From: an uncultured beta proteobacterium
GTDB taxonomy: Bacteria > Pseudomonadota > Gammaproteobacteria > Burkholderiales > Burkholderiaceae
Assembly: GCA_903889595.1 (NCBI GenBank)
Contig: CAISYI010000203.1
Location: 1 to 59,029 of the forward strand
Direction of reading: 5' to 3'
Length of the DNA stretch: 59,029 bases
In this document: piece after piece, positions 46,834 to 57,644 of the stretch
How the letters are laid out: the number at the start of each line of letters is the position of its first letter
Numbering within the stretch: position 1 is the stretch's first letter
Program-made: the position numbers and the translations under genes
Notes under the pieces: generated by a model
What the model was told of the DNA's origin: nothing
The model's input: the letters and a program-made list of their open reading frames with translations, nothing else
The model's database searches: none

Positions 46834-48941
46834 CGTGGTAAGCCCTCATCTAAAGAAATCAAGCCACCATGTCGCAACAAGGCGTCTATCGAGGGTGCTC
46901 TGCCACGAAAAGCCGCAAAGGACTCGGTTGCAGAACGACTACCACCTACTTCTAAAATTTCATGGCGGTAACGAATACCAACTTCAGCATTCAACACAGA
47001 GCCAAAAGTTGATTCTTGTTCTTCAAACGCTGCAAATGCGTCCGCAGATAAAACTTCAGCCCATTTGTAACTATAGTAGCCTGCTGCATATCCGCCAGAA
47101 AAAATATGGCTAAAAGTATTAGGCCATCTTGATAAATCTGATTGGGGTATGACATGTATTCGAGAATTGATATCTTTTGACAAAGCTAAGATATCAGATG
47201 CTTTTTGCTGGCCTGGGTCAAAGGTGGCGTGCAACTCCCAGTCAAATAGTGCGAATACCATTTGCCTGAGTGTGAATAAACCATTCTGAAAGTTTTTTGC
47301 GGCGTACATTTTTGCAAATAAATCTTTAGGTAACTTTTCACCAGTTTGCACATGCTTAGAAAGTTTTGAGATGACCTCGTAATCCCAACAAAAGTTCTCC
47401 ATAAACTGACTAGGCAACTCAACTGCATCCCACTCAACACCATTAATGCCAGATACGCCAAGCGTATCAACTTGTGTCAGCATATGATGAAGTCCATGTC
47501 CAAATTCATGGAATAGAGTAATGACATCATCATGTGAAATTGTCGCTGGTTTAATTTCACCTTCAGCGGATTTCAAAGGAGCTGGAAAATTACATACTAA
47601 GTAGGCAATCGGGGTTTGAATTGCACCATTGACCAGAAGTTTGCGACCTCTAGCATCATCCATCCATGCACCACCACGCTTACCAGTTCTAGCATAAGCA
47701 TCTAAATAAAAATAGGCAACAGTTTCATCTTGCTCATTACGTACTTGAAAGGATTTAACATCTTCATGCCATTTCGGTAACTCAAATGGTTCTATCTTAA
47801 TTTGTAAAACCGTTTCGATCACATTAAAAAGGCCAGTTAGAACTTGATCAATTGGGAAATATTGTTTCACTTCATTTTCAGAGAATAAATATTTTTCTTC
47901 TTTCAAGGCCTCTGAAACAAAGGTGATATCCCAAGGCTCTAAGACCTCAATGTTTAATTTTGATTTAGCAAACTCTGATAATTCATCGAGGTCTGAGAGT
48001 GCTTTAGAATGGGCTCGTGCAGCAAACTCATTGAGGAACTTTCTAACCTGATCAACATCTTGAGCCATTTTAGGAACCAGACTCAATGCAGCGTAGTTCG
48101 GGTAGCCAAGAAGTTTTGCTTCTTCTTGGCGTAACTCCAATATTTTTAACATCAATTGAGTGTTATCCCATTCAGCCTTACCTTGGCCATACTCAGCACC
48201 TAATTCTGATGCTCTGGTGACATAGGCTTGATAAAGTGTTTGACGAAGAGGGCGGTATGTAGCGAGCTGTTGAACTGGAAAATAAGAAGGGAATTTAAGG
48301 CTAAAAGCCCACCCATCTAAACCTTTCTCAGCAGCAAGTTCCTTGGCTGCGGCTAATATATCCTTAGGTAAGCCAGAAAGCTCTTTCTCATTAGTGACTA
48401 AATGAATAAATTGATCGGTTGCATCTAAGACATGATCAGAAAAATCCTTACAAGCGTTCGCTTGATCTTCAGAATTTTTGGCAAATAAAGGTTTTAAATC
48501 ATCCGCTAACTCTGCACCACCTAACTGGAAATCACGTATGGTGTTACTGATACTTTTTTGTTGCGCCTTACTGAGTGTCTGCCATTCAGAGGAGAGTTTG
48601 AGTGTTTTAACTTTTTCAAAGATATTTAAATTTTGCGAGAAGTAACTACTAAATGCCGTTACCTCAGGAATCATTGCAGCATGCGCAGTACGTAATTCCG
48701 GAGAGTCAATGACGCTTGTTAAATGGTTTACAACACCCCATGCTCTTCCTAGAGATTCGTTAACTTCTTCCAAAGGTTCTATCAAATTTGCCCAGCTAGG
48801 AGTGCCTTGAAGATTTTCTACTTCCTTTAGAACATCGTAGGCCTTAGTCAGTAACGCATTAATCGCAGGCTGAATATGCTCAGGGAGGATTTGATTATAG
48901 GCAGGTACATCCCGCCCCATTGATAGTAACGGGTTTTGCAT
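46830..48941 (-). CDS. prlC: Oligopeptidase A (M3 family metallopeptidase)
   Basis: Cytosolic zinc oligopeptidase of 703 residues that degrades peptides and cleaved signal peptides. The zinc motif is HEFGHGLHHML near residue 475, with the third ligand Glu in GINGVEWDAVELPSQ. The start ATG 48941 lies five bases after the folD stop, with no clear Shine-Dalgarno, so it probably depends on folD translation. E. coli PrlC has 680 residues. Confidence 0.95.
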   Translation of the reverse strand: MQNPLLSMGRDVPAYNQILPEHIQPAINALLTKAYDVLKEVENLQGTPSWANLIEPLEEVNESLGRAWGVVNHLTSVIDSPELRTAHAAMIPEVTAFSSYFSQNLNIFEKVKTLKLSSEWQTLSKAQQKSISNTIRDFQLGGAELADDLKPLFAKNSEDQANACKDFSDHVLDATDQFIHLVTNEKELSGLPKDILAAAKELAAEKGLDGWAFSLKFPSYFPVQQLATYRPLRQTLYQAYVTRASELGAEYGQGKAEWDNTQLMLKILELRQEEAKLLGYPNYAALSLVPKMAQDVDQVRKFLNEFAARAHSKALSDLDELSEFAKSKLNIEVLEPWDITFVSEALKEEKYLFSENEVKQYFPIDQVLTGLFNVIETVLQIKIEPFELPKWHEDVKSFQVRNEQDETVAYFYLDAYARTGKRGGAWMDDARGRKLLVNGAIQTPIAYLVCNFPAPLKSAEGEIKPATISHDDVITLFHEFGHGLHHMLTQVDTLGVSGINGVEWDAVELPSQFMENFCWDYEVISKLSKHVQTGEKLPKDLFAKMYAAKNFQNGLFTLRQMVFALFDWELHATFDPGQQKASDILALSKDINSRIHVIPQSDLSRWPNTFSHIFSGGYAAGYYSYKWAEVLSADAFAAFEEQESTFGSVLNAEVGIRYRHEILEVGGSRSATESFAAFRGRAPSIDALLRHGGLISLDEGLPR

Positions 48942-48946
48942 AAGGA

Positions 48947-49804
48947 TTATTTCTTTTGGTGGAAATGTTGTGCTGCTTCAAGAGTATTTTGTAATAGCAT
49001 TGTAATAGTCATTGGACCGACTCCACCAGGTACAGGGGTAATCCAGTCAGCAACATATTTCACTTCATCATAATCTACGTCGCCACACAGCTTACCATCC
49101 GGCAGCCGATTGATACCAACGTCAATGACGACTGCTCCAGGCTTTACCATTTGTGCATGAATCATTTTAGGTTTACCGGTTGCCACAACAAGAATATCTG
49201 CTTCTCTAGTGTGAGCTGATAAATCTTTCGTTTTGCTATTACAGATGGTTACCGTAGCACCTGCTTGAAGAAGTAGCATTGCCATGGGTTTACCAACGAT
49301 ATTAGATGCTCCAACAATAACTGCTCTTGCCCCGCGAATCGGATAACCAATACTTTCCAACATTTTCATACAGCCATAAGGTGTACAAGGAATGAATAGA
49401 GGTTTACCAGTCATTAAGGCACCTGCATTGGCCACATGAAAACCATCAACATCTTTTTCAGGGTCAATGGATTCTAGAACTGCATGAGAGTCAATCTGAG
49501 AGGGGAGTGGTAATTGCACAAGAATGCCATGAATCTCTGAATTATCGTTAAGCCCACGAATCACAGAGAGTAACTCTTCTTGACTAGAGTTCTCATTCAA
49601 GGAAATTAATTCTGAATGAATATTAGCGTCGTGACACGCTTTGATTTTATTTCTAACGTAAATTTGACTAGCAGGATTTGCTCCCACAAGCACTACTGCT
49701 AATCCAGGTTTTGTTCCTTTAGCAGATAAGATTGCTGAGTTTGTAGCAATTTGGGTACGAAGTTGTTTTGATAATGCAGTTCCATCTAAAATTTTTGCAG
49801 GCAT
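48947..49804 (-). CDS. folD: Bifunctional methylenetetrahydrofolate dehydrogenase/cyclohydrolase
   Basis: One-carbon metabolism enzyme interconverting 5,10-methylene- and 10-formyl-tetrahydrofolate. 285 residues. Catalytic Lys in YVRNKIKAC, plus [25 protein letters not shown] and [10 protein letters not shown]. First of the minus-strand genes folD-prlC-xthA, just downstream of the response regulator with 10 bases between them, so the whole block may be one transcript. Confidence 0.97.
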   Translation of the reverse strand: MPAKILDGTALSKQLRTQIATNSAILSAKGTKPGLAVVLVGANPASQIYVRNKIKACHDANIHSELISLNENSSQEELLSVIRGLNDNSEIHGILVQLPLPSQIDSHAVLESIDPEKDVDGFHVANAGALMTGKPLFIPCTPYGCMKMLESIGYPIRGARAVIVGASNIVGKPMAMLLLQAGATVTICNSKTKDLSAHTREADILVVATGKPKMIHAQMVKPGAVVIDVGINRLPDGKLCGDVDYDEVKYVADWITPVPGGVGPMTITMLLQNTLEAAQHFHQKK

Positions 49805-49814
49805 ACTTTATTTT

Positions 49815-50447
49815 TTATGAGGTTTTTTCAGATAGGGCCAATCGAAGTAAGTCAGCGACTGTATTTACATTTAATTTTTCCATGATATTTGCTCGATGGG
49901 CTTCAACTGTTTTAATAGAAATTGTTAAGTCATCTGCAATTTGCTTATTTAGTCTTCCCGCCACAATTCTCTCCAACACCTGCCTTTCTCGGCTGGTGAG
50001 TTTACTCAATAAATTTTGGTTATTCTTTTGTAAGTTTGCATTTTTATAAGATGATCGAGCTTGAACCAACATTTTCTCAACTAAAGTATGCAACTCGTTC
50101 TCATTGAATGGTTTTTCAATGAAATCAATTGCACCTTTTTTCATAGTTGAAACTGCCATTGTCACATCGCCATGGCCAGTAATAAAGGCTATTGGCATTG
50201 GAATTGACTCTGCCAATAAATGTTCTTGTAACTCTAGGCCTGACATTCCAGGCATCCTAACGTCAAGAATTGCGCAAGAGGTGACCTCTCTATCATTGCC
50301 AACAACTGTATGTAAAAAGCGCTCAGCACTGCCAAAGCATTTAACAAAGTAACCATTGCTTTCAAGTAACCAGCTAAGGGAGTCGCGAACGGCTTCATCA
50401 TCATCTACTACATAAATGATTTCACGAGATTTTTCAATTGTTGGCAT
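49815..50447 (-). CDS. FixJ/NarL-type response regulator
   Basis: 210 residues: receiver domain with phospho-acceptor in CAILDVRMPGMSG and the conserved Lys in FIEKPFNENEL, followed by a LuxR-type helix-turn-helix (LTSRERQVLERIVAGR, KQIADDLTISIKTVEAHRA). Likely the partner of the sensor kinase that lies just upstream on the same strand (122 bases apart). The regulated genes are not known; both are close to the divergent aceE operon. Confidence 0.93.
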   Translation of the reverse strand: MPTIEKSREIIYVVDDDEAVRDSLSWLLESNGYFVKCFGSAERFLHTVVGNDREVTSCAILDVRMPGMSGLELQEHLLAESIPMPIAFITGHGDVTMAVSTMKKGAIDFIEKPFNENELHTLVEKMLVQARSSYKNANLQKNNQNLLSKLTSRERQVLERIVAGRLNKQIADDLTISIKTVEAHRANIMEKLNVNTVADLLRLALSEKTS

Positions 50448-50568
50448 ATTTGTATGGTGTAAAGTAAATTTAACCCTAGTTTAAAACGATTTTCAAAATT
50501 TGGGAGAAAAAATACCTAACTAAATGATTGACTTTACATAAATCTGCAATTTTTGGTAACCCATACCA

Positions 50569-53112
50569 CTAATTGTTATTTCCAATTGGTAACAGAACGA
50601 CAAACGTACAACCTTTATCATTCGGTAAATAGGTTTCAGTATTTATTTCCTCAATTGCTTTGTCAGAATTGTTCACCACATAAAGACGACCTTGATGAGA
50701 TTCGATAACTGATCGACAAATGTTTAAGCCCATGCCCATACCCTCTGCTTTAGTACTGTAGAAGGGTTCAAAAATTTGAGGAATGGCGGCAGGATGAATC
50801 CCTAGACCACTATCGATGATTCTAATTCTTAACATTTCATTACCTGATGTTACATCGATATCAACTATTAAATGTAATGGGATCACAAGTGATCTGAGAT
50901 GGAGTGGAGTTGAACTGCGCATGGAGTCAATACCATTTTTTAGTAAGTTAACGATGACCTGTTCTATCAAGACTGGGTCAAGATAACATTCAGGTAAATT
51001 ACTAGGAACGAGTGACCTAATTTCTAAACTGTATCTTTTCGCATCAATTTCTGCCAGTTCGACTGATTGTTGAACGATTTCTTCAACTCTACAAATAATC
51101 CTTTGCGGAGCACTTCTTTTTACAAAGTTTCTAATACGTTGAATAATTGTTCCAGCTCGAAGTGCCTGAGCCGATGCTTTTTCAAGTGCCGGTAATATTT
51201 CAGATTTAAAGTTTGGATCCGAATAGTTTTTTACTCGGGTAATGACGCCCATGCAGTAATTATTAATTGCCGCAAGCGGTTGATTTAATTCATGAGCGAT
51301 TGACGAGGCCATTTCTCCCATTGTTGTTAAACGGCTCGAAAACTGTAGTTTTTCTTCTTGATTTCTTAAGTTCTCTTCAGTCAATTTTCTTGATGTGATA
51401 TCCGTGGTGATCAAAAGTTGAGCTAAACCACCATCTGTCCATGGAATATATCTCCTGCGGACTTCATACCAGTTTTCATTTCGCGTAGGTAATTGAACCT
51501 CTTCTGAGTCACTAGTAATAGGAGCTAGCATGCTAGATGGTAAACCCGCAAAGTCATCAACACTATCGTCCTCGGTTATTTCATCAGAAACAACTCCCGA
51601 TTCATTACCAATTAACTGTAAGTGCGCCACAGAAGAATTTCCAAACATTTCACGATATAAACCATTGGAGAAAAGTAATTCCCCATTTTTAGGGTTAATG
51701 ACTGAGATCGCTGCATCAAGACCTTCAAGTACTGTAATAAATCGTTGCTGGGAAATCGCCAACTCTTCACGAATTCTTTGAGGTTCAGAAATATCGATTA
51801 ATGAATTAATCCATCCAGTTTGGCGATTTCTTGCATCAATCATCGGAGATACAAAGTTTCTTACGGCGATTTTTTTTCCACTTTTAGATGTAATCGTCGC
51901 CTCTATACCTACAATCGATCCTGTTTTGGTTTTAAAGGCGGTATTAAGTTTAAGCATATTATTCGTGACCTCCTCTTCACTTGACCAAAAAGGAAAGGGG
52001 GGATATTTCCCAGACAATTCATCAGAACTCCAACCGACCATTTTGCAAAAAGCAGGGTTAACGTAGTTGATTCTTCCATCCATATCATGCACTCTTAAAC
52101 CTACAGGATTCGATTCCTCAATAGCCCGCCGAAAATTGGTTTCCTGAATAAGATTCTTTTGAATATCTTGGCGTGATTTCATTTGGCGCCAGATAGACCA
52201 AAAGCTCCAAATAACGTAAGCACTTAAACCTATCACAAGCCAATACAACATTTGATAGTTGATATTACTGGGAGAGGGGTAACTTTCGGCCTGTAACGAA
52301 ATATTCTCAGGAAACTTTATTAAGCGAATCTGATGGGTGGCATGAATCTTATTAAGATTTTTTTCTGATAAGCTAATTATGGGTCGCCCACTTTCATTAA
52401 TGATTGAAAAACGATGACGACTCAAAATGTCTTTGGGAATGATTTTTGAAAGCAGGGCAGGCATTGAATATAAGACTGCAATGTGATGATTTGTCGTACT
52501 AAAAATTGTGGCGGGCTGAACGTACCAAAATACCAAAGAACGGTTTCGATTAATTGATTGATTGGAGCCGATAGGCTCTATATTAAAAAGGTTTCCATAT
52601 TGACCATTACCTGACTTCAATGCGTCTTGAAGTGTTTCTTGATAATTTTTTTGAATATTATTTTTCAGTTCCGAAGCATTGGTCCAATCCTCTGCGCCAT
52701 TTATTGGGTATTTCAGAGTGCTGACATTGTCAGTTGAGATGGCTCTAATTTGTAAAATTTCGGTATGCCGAGACAATAAATCGCCCGTTCGTTGGTAAAA
52801 CTCAATCGTAGAATTTGAAATGTTTTCTGTAAAAACTTTACTGAGGATTAAAAACTCTTCTTCATTCTCATCAAAGTTCACTTGGATTCTTTGCTCTGAA
52901 TAATCAATATCGCGAAATAAAGTGATTTCTGCTTGTTTTGTTTCTTGATTATTGAGTGTCCACAAAATAATGAACATTGCAACCATGAAAAGCATGCTTG
53001 CAATAATTGGAGTGTAAAGATAATCTACTGACTGATTCGAGAAAATTTGCGTCGACTCTGTTCGCTTGAACAACGATTTGAATCGAAGTATTTTTTTCTT
53101 ATTAAATATCAT
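50569..53112 (-). CDS. Membrane PAS-domain sensor histidine kinase
   Basis: 847 residues. Two membrane segments flank a periplasmic or extracytoplasmic sensor region of about 230 residues (first near residues 33-52, second near 286-306). Two cytoplasmic PAS domains follow (INYVNPAFCKMVGWSS; a second around AAISVINPKNGELLFSNG), then the H-box SSIAHELNQPLAAINNYC and HATPase boxes (NLLKNGID, GLGIHPAA, GMGLNICRS). No haem-binding His of the FixL type is evident. Paired with the FixJ-type regulator downstream and divergent from aceE, so a role in central metabolism or redox control is possible. Confidence 0.93.
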   Translation of the reverse strand: MIFNKKKILRFKSLFKRTESTQIFSNQSVDYLYTPIIASMLFMVAMFIILWTLNNQETKQAEITLFRDIDYSEQRIQVNFDENEEEFLILSKVFTENISNSTIEFYQRTGDLLSRHTEILQIRAISTDNVSTLKYPINGAEDWTNASELKNNIQKNYQETLQDALKSGNGQYGNLFNIEPIGSNQSINRNRSLVFWYVQPATIFSTTNHHIAVLYSMPALLSKIIPKDILSRHRFSIINESGRPIISLSEKNLNKIHATHQIRLIKFPENISLQAESYPSPSNINYQMLYWLVIGLSAYVIWSFWSIWRQMKSRQDIQKNLIQETNFRRAIEESNPVGLRVHDMDGRINYVNPAFCKMVGWSSDELSGKYPPFPFWSSEEEVTNNMLKLNTAFKTKTGSIVGIEATITSKSGKKIAVRNFVSPMIDARNRQTGWINSLIDISEPQRIREELAISQQRFITVLEGLDAAISVINPKNGELLFSNGLYREMFGNSSVAHLQLIGNESGVVSDEITEDDSVDDFAGLPSSMLAPITSDSEEVQLPTRNENWYEVRRRYIPWTDGGLAQLLITTDITSRKLTEENLRNQEEKLQFSSRLTTMGEMASSIAHELNQPLAAINNYCMGVITRVKNYSDPNFKSEILPALEKASAQALRAGTIIQRIRNFVKRSAPQRIICRVEEIVQQSVELAEIDAKRYSLEIRSLVPSNLPECYLDPVLIEQVIVNLLKNGIDSMRSSTPLHLRSLVIPLHLIVDIDVTSGNEMLRIRIIDSGLGIHPAAIPQIFEPFYSTKAEGMGMGLNICRSVIESHQGRLYVVNNSDKAIEEINTETYLPNDKGCTFVVLLPIGNNN

Positions 53113-53279
53113 GTCTTACATTTTGCTTGAATAGTGATTGTCGGAAAAGTTTTTTCTGATAAATCTTTGGAAAATGGTTAAATTTCACAATGTAAAATAT
53201 TAATTCGGAATATGAAATAGTCCTTGTAATTTCATTTGACCAATCTTAGACTTAAGCATAACTTAATATGGAGATAAAA
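53113..53279. promoter_or_regulatory. Divergent control region of the sensor kinase and aceE
   Basis: 167 AT-rich bases between the kinase start and aceE. A TTGACC near 53236 followed 17 bases later by TAACTT is a possible aceE promoter, though the -10 is weak. ATGAAAT and ATTTCAT (about 53213-53235) form seven-base arms that could be an operator. No known PdhR-type box was recognised. Confidence 0.3.
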
Positions 53280-55979
53280 ATGGCAACTGTTCCAGAGCAG
53301 ATAAGCGTAAATAATAATCAATCGGTTGACATAGATCCATTAGAAACAAAAGAATGGTTAGAGGCTCTACAAGGGGTTATTCAGGCAGTAGGAACAGATA
53401 GAGCTGCTTATCTGATTGATCAACAAATATCTTATGCTAGAACTAACGGCGTAGATCAGCCTTTTCATGCTGAAACTCCATATATCAATACGATCCCTGT
53501 TGCGAGACAGGCTCGGATCCCGGGCGATCAAGAAGTTGAACATACAATTCGTTCCTATACACGTTGGAACGCGATGGCTATGGTATTACGTGCAAATAAG
53601 TCCACCAACGTAGGTGGACACATTTCTTCATTTCAGTCAGCAGCAACTCTTTATGATGTTGGTTACAACCATTTTTGGCATGCACCTTCCGAGGAGCATG
53701 GCGGTGATTTGATATTCGTTCAGGGTCACTCTGCACCTGGTGTTTACGCAAGAGCATTTATGTTGGGCCGTTTAACAGAGGAACAACTTGATAATTTCCG
53801 TCAGGAAGTTGGCGGTAAAGGCATTTCTAGTTATCCACACCCTTGGTTAATGCCAGACTTTTGGCAGTTCCCAACTGTATCGATGGGACTAGGCCCTATT
53901 ATGGCTATTTATCAAGCAAGATTTATGAAGTATATGGATGATCGCGGACTCGCTAAAACAACGGGTCGTAAAGTATGGGCTTTTTTAGGTGATGGTGAAA
54001 CGGATGAACCGGAATCATTAGGCGCGATTGGCATGGCTGGTCGTGAACATTTAGATAATTTAATTTTTGTGATTAATTGTAATTTACAAAGACTTGATGG
54101 TCCTGTGCGCGGCAACAGTAGCATTATTCAGGAGTTAGAGAGAGAGTTTAGAGGATCAGGTTGGAACGTCATCAAAGTGATTTGGGGCACGCATTGGGAT
54201 GCACTTTTTGCAAGAGATAAAAAAGGCATCCTGATGAAAAGGCTGGGTGAAATTGTTGATGGAGAATACCAAACACTCAAATCCAAAGATGGAGCTTATG
54301 TTAGAGCAAAAGTATTCAATACCCCTGAACTAGCTGAGTTAGTTGCGGATTGGTCAGACGAAGATATCTGGAACTTAAACCGTGGCGGTCATGATCCACA
54401 TAAGGTCTATGCGGCTTTTCACTCTGCAGCAAATCACCAAGGTCAACCTACTTTAATTTTAGCGAAAACGATTAAAGGCTACGGCATGGGCAGTTCTGGA
54501 GAAGCGATGAACATTGCTCATCAACAGAAAAAAATGGGTATGGATGATGTGAAAGCTTTCCGCGATCGTTTTAAGTTGCCTGTCAAGGACGAAGATTTAG
54601 AAAACGTCCCTTATCTTAAGTTTGCCGAGGGTAGTCCTGAATTAGAGTATATGCGTTCGCGTCGAATGGAGTTGGGTGGATATTTACCACAACGTCGTTC
54701 AAAGGCTGCCTCGATGAATGTACCTAAATTAGAAACCTTTGCGGCACTTTGTGAAGCAACCGTAGAGGGTAGAGAGATATCTACTACGATGGCTTTTGTT
54801 CGTATGCTTAACATGATTATCAAAGATAAAGAGATTGGCCAGCGTGTAGTTCCAATCGTTCCTGATGAGTCAAGAACATTTGGTATGGAAGGGATGTTTC
54901 GTCAATTAGGTATTTGGAGTCATATTGGACAGTTATATGAGCCTCAAGACCGTGATCAATTGATGTTTTATAAAGAAGATAAAACGGGTCAAATTTTGCA
55001 AGAGGGTATTAATGAAGCAGGCGCTATGTGTGATTGGATTGCCGCCGCAACATCTTATTCTACTCACGGTGTCCCAATGTTACCTTTTTATATTTTCTAC
55101 TCAATGTTTGGGTTTCAGAGAATTGGTGATTTAGCTTGGGCAGCTGCAGATATGCGCTCTCGTGGATTCTTACTGGGTGCTACTGCAGGGAGAACTACCC
55201 TCAATGGTGAAGGTTTGCAACATGAGGATGGTCATAGTCATTTATGGAGTGCAACAATTCCTAACTGTGTAAGTTATGACCCAAGTTTTAGCTTTGAACT
55301 CGCTGTTGTCATTCAAGAAGGTATGCGCAGAATGCTAACGGAACAGGAGGATGTTTACTATTACATTACTCTGATGAATGAGAATTACGCTCATCCTGCA
55401 ATGCCTAAAGGTGCTGAAAAAGATATTCTGAAAGGGATGTATTACTTATCTAGTACCGGTACTCCAAAAGCAAAACTGAAAGTGCAATTATTGGGTAGTG
55501 GCACAATTTTCAGAGAGGTTATATTTGCTTCAGAAATGTTATTGGAAGAATGGGGTGTTGCTGCTGATATTTGGGGATGTCCGAGCTTTACAGAGTTAGG
55601 TAGAGATATTCAGAGAGTTGCTAGAACGAACTTATTAAACCCAACGCAGCCAAGTGTCTTGTCTCATGTTGAATCATGTTTGAAGGATCACGCCGGTCCA
55701 GTCGTTGCCGCTACTGACTATATTCGTGCATTTGCAGAGCAAATTCGACCAGCGATTCAGCAAGCGGGCAAGCGTTATACAGTGCTTGGTACTGATGGGT
55801 TTGGTAGATCAGATACACGTGAGAACCTGAGACATTTCTTTGAAGTAGATCGTCGTTGGATTACGGTTGCTGCCCTAAAAGCCCTTGTAGATGATGGCAA
55901 ATTAGAAGCTAAAGTGGTTGCGCAAGCAATTGCAAAATATGAGTTAGATCCTAGTAAACCTAATCCAATGTCCGTTTAA
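53280..55979 (+). CDS. aceE: Pyruvate dehydrogenase E1 component (homodimeric)
   Basis: Thiamine-diphosphate enzyme that decarboxylates pyruvate and transfers the acetyl group to lipoyl on AceF. 899 residues, E. coli-type. The ThDP site GDGETDEPESLGAI leads to INCNLQRLDGPVRGN; HAPSEEHGGDLIFVQGH and the C-terminal TDGFGRSDTRENLRHFFEVD are typical. ATG 53280 is chosen because GGAG lies six bases before it; ATG 53268 is the alternative. First gene of aceE-aceF-lpdA. Confidence 0.98.
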   Translation: MATVPEQISVNNNQSVDIDPLETKEWLEALQGVIQAVGTDRAAYLIDQQISYARTNGVDQPFHAETPYINTIPVARQARIPGDQEVEHTIRSYTRWNAMAMVLRANKSTNVGGHISSFQSAATLYDVGYNHFWHAPSEEHGGDLIFVQGHSAPGVYARAFMLGRLTEEQLDNFRQEVGGKGISSYPHPWLMPDFWQFPTVSMGLGPIMAIYQARFMKYMDDRGLAKTTGRKVWAFLGDGETDEPESLGAIGMAGREHLDNLIFVINCNLQRLDGPVRGNSSIIQELEREFRGSGWNVIKVIWGTHWDALFARDKKGILMKRLGEIVDGEYQTLKSKDGAYVRAKVFNTPELAELVADWSDEDIWNLNRGGHDPHKVYAAFHSAANHQGQPTLILAKTIKGYGMGSSGEAMNIAHQQKKMGMDDVKAFRDRFKLPVKDEDLENVPYLKFAEGSPELEYMRSRRMELGGYLPQRRSKAASMNVPKLETFAALCEATVEGREISTTMAFVRMLNMIIKDKEIGQRVVPIVPDESRTFGMEGMFRQLGIWSHIGQLYEPQDRDQLMFYKEDKTGQILQEGINEAGAMCDWIAAATSYSTHGVPMLPFYIFYSMFGFQRIGDLAWAAADMRSRGFLLGATAGRTTLNGEGLQHEDGHSHLWSATIPNCVSYDPSFSFELAVVIQEGMRRMLTEQEDVYYYITLMNENYAHPAMPKGAEKDILKGMYYLSSTGTPKAKLKVQLLGSGTIFREVIFASEMLLEEWGVAADIWGCPSFTELGRDIQRVARTNLLNPTQPSVLSHVESCLKDHAGPVVAATDYIRAFAEQIRPAIQQAGKRYTVLGTDGFGRSDTRENLRHFFEVDRRWITVAALKALVDDGKLEAKVVAQAIAKYELDPSKPNPMSV

Positions 55980-55991
55980 GGAGTGATAGTC

Positions 55992-57635
55992 ATGACGAAT
56001 TTAATTGAAATTAAAGTACCCGACATTGGTGACTACAAGGATATTCCTGTTATCGAAATTCATGTCAAAGCGGGTGATACTATCAAAGCAGAGCAATCAA
56101 TTGTCACTTTGGAATCTGATAAAGCAACGATGGATGTGCCTAGTTCTGGTGCTGGAGTTGTTAAAGAGCTTCGTGTCAAACTGGGCGACAATGTTTCTGA
56201 AGGGTCTGTTGTTTTAGTATTGGAAGAGGTCGCCAGTTCCACTGGAGTTGAATCTACTCCCAAAGCTAGTAATCAAACATCAACACCAGTAGCTCCAGTC
56301 CCTGAACTTGCTACTTCCTCGCAAATCATTGAAGTTTCCGTGCCCGATATTGGTGACTATAAAGAAATTCCAGTTATTGAGATTCATGTGCAGGTAGGTG
56401 ATTTTATTAAAGCTGAGCAATCTTTGATTACCTTGGAATCTGATAAAGCCACGATGGATGTACCAAGCTCAGCCTCTGGTATTGTCAAAGAAGTGAGGGT
56501 GAATTTAGGTGATTTAGTATCTCAAGGGAGTTTAGTTGTTCTTTTAGAAGCTTCTGGTTCATCAAATGCTAGTGTTGCTAAGACTAATTCGCCAGCTCAA
56601 AATACAGTTGTGCCATCACCACAAGTTGCAATACCGACTCCGGTTCCACAAGTTGCAGCAAGTGGTTTGGTGCAATCGAATACAACGACCGTTACTTCAA
56701 TGCCTGAGGTAAGTACGGCAGTTAGTCATGCCAGTCCAACCGTGCGAAAGTATGCAAGGGAGTTGGGTGCTGATATTCGACAAATTAACGGAACGGGACC
56801 AAAGGGAAGAATTACCCAAGATGATGTTAGAAATTTCATTAAACAAATTTTGACTGCACCAAAAACTACATCATCTGCTACTACAGTAAGTAGTGGTGGC
56901 GGCCTAAATTTACTGCCATGGCCAAAGGTAGACTTTAAGAAATTTGGTGAAATTGAGACTAAACCCTTATCTCGAATCCAAAAGATTTCAGCGGCAAATC
57001 TTTCACGAAATTGGGCGATGATACCTGCGGTTACCTACCACGAAGATGCTGATATTACTCTTCTGGAGAGCTTTCGTGTAGAGACTAATAAACTTAATGA
57101 AAAATCCGGCTTGAAAGTAACACTTTTAGCCTTTTTAATGAAAGCTTGCGTGCAGGCGCTCAAAAAATATCCAGAGTTTAATAGCTCACTGGATGGTGAC
57201 GAGTTGATCCTTAAGAAATACTTTCATTTAGGTTTTGCTGCAGATACACCGAATGGCCTTGTTGTTCCAGTAATTAAGGACGTTGATAAAAAAGGTGTTA
57301 TGCAAATTGCACAGGAAACGAGTGAACTTGCGAAATTAGCACGAGATGGCAAGTTAAAGCCAGATCAAATGCAAGGTGCTTGTTTTACTATTTCTTCTGT
57401 AGGTGGTATCGGTGGAACTTATTTTGCACCGATTATTAATGCTCCAGAGGTTGCTATTTTAGGAGTGAGTAAAGCAGCAATGAAACCTGTCTGGGATGGT
57501 AAACAATTTAATCCGAAACTAATTTGCCCTCTATCATTAACCGCAGATCACCGGGTCATAGATGGAGCTCTCGCGACCCGCTTTAACGTTTATATTGCTG
57601 AGCTATTAAGTGACTTCCGTCGCGTTACTTTGTAA
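55992..57635 (+). CDS. aceF: Pyruvate dehydrogenase E2, dihydrolipoyl acetyltransferase
   Basis: About 547 residues. Two lipoyl domains, each with the lipoylation Lys in ESDKATMDVPSS, joined by Ala/Pro/Val/Thr-rich linkers; an E1/E3-binding domain (SPTVRKYARELGADI); and the acyltransferase domain with the catalytic TADHRVIDGA near the end. AAGGAG at 55978-55983 supports ATG 55992 rather than the upstream GTG. The two lipoyl domains are very similar, so one probably arose by duplication. Confidence 0.97.
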   Translation: MTNLIEIKVPDIGDYKDIPVIEIHVKAGDTIKAEQSIVTLESDKATMDVPSSGAGVVKELRVKLGDNVSEGSVVLVLEEVASSTGVESTPKASNQTSTPVAPVPELATSSQIIEVSVPDIGDYKEIPVIEIHVQVGDFIKAEQSLITLESDKATMDVPSSASGIVKEVRVNLGDLVSQGSLVVLLEASGSSNASVAKTNSPAQNTVVPSPQVAIPTPVPQVAASGLVQSNTTTVTSMPEVSTAVSHASPTVRKYARELGADIRQINGTGPKGRITQDDVRNFIKQILTAPKTTSSATTVSSGGGLNLLPWPKVDFKKFGEIETKPLSRIQKISAANLSRNWAMIPAVTYHEDADITLLESFRVETNKLNEKSGLKVTLLAFLMKACVQALKKYPEFNSSLDGDELILKKYFHLGFAADTPNGLVVPVIKDVDKKGVMQIAQETSELAKLARDGKLKPDQMQGACFTISSVGGIGGTYFAPIINAPEVAILGVSKAAMKPVWDGKQFNPKLICPLSLTADHRVIDGALATRFNVYIAELLSDFRRVTL

Positions 57636-57644
57636 GGATTAATG

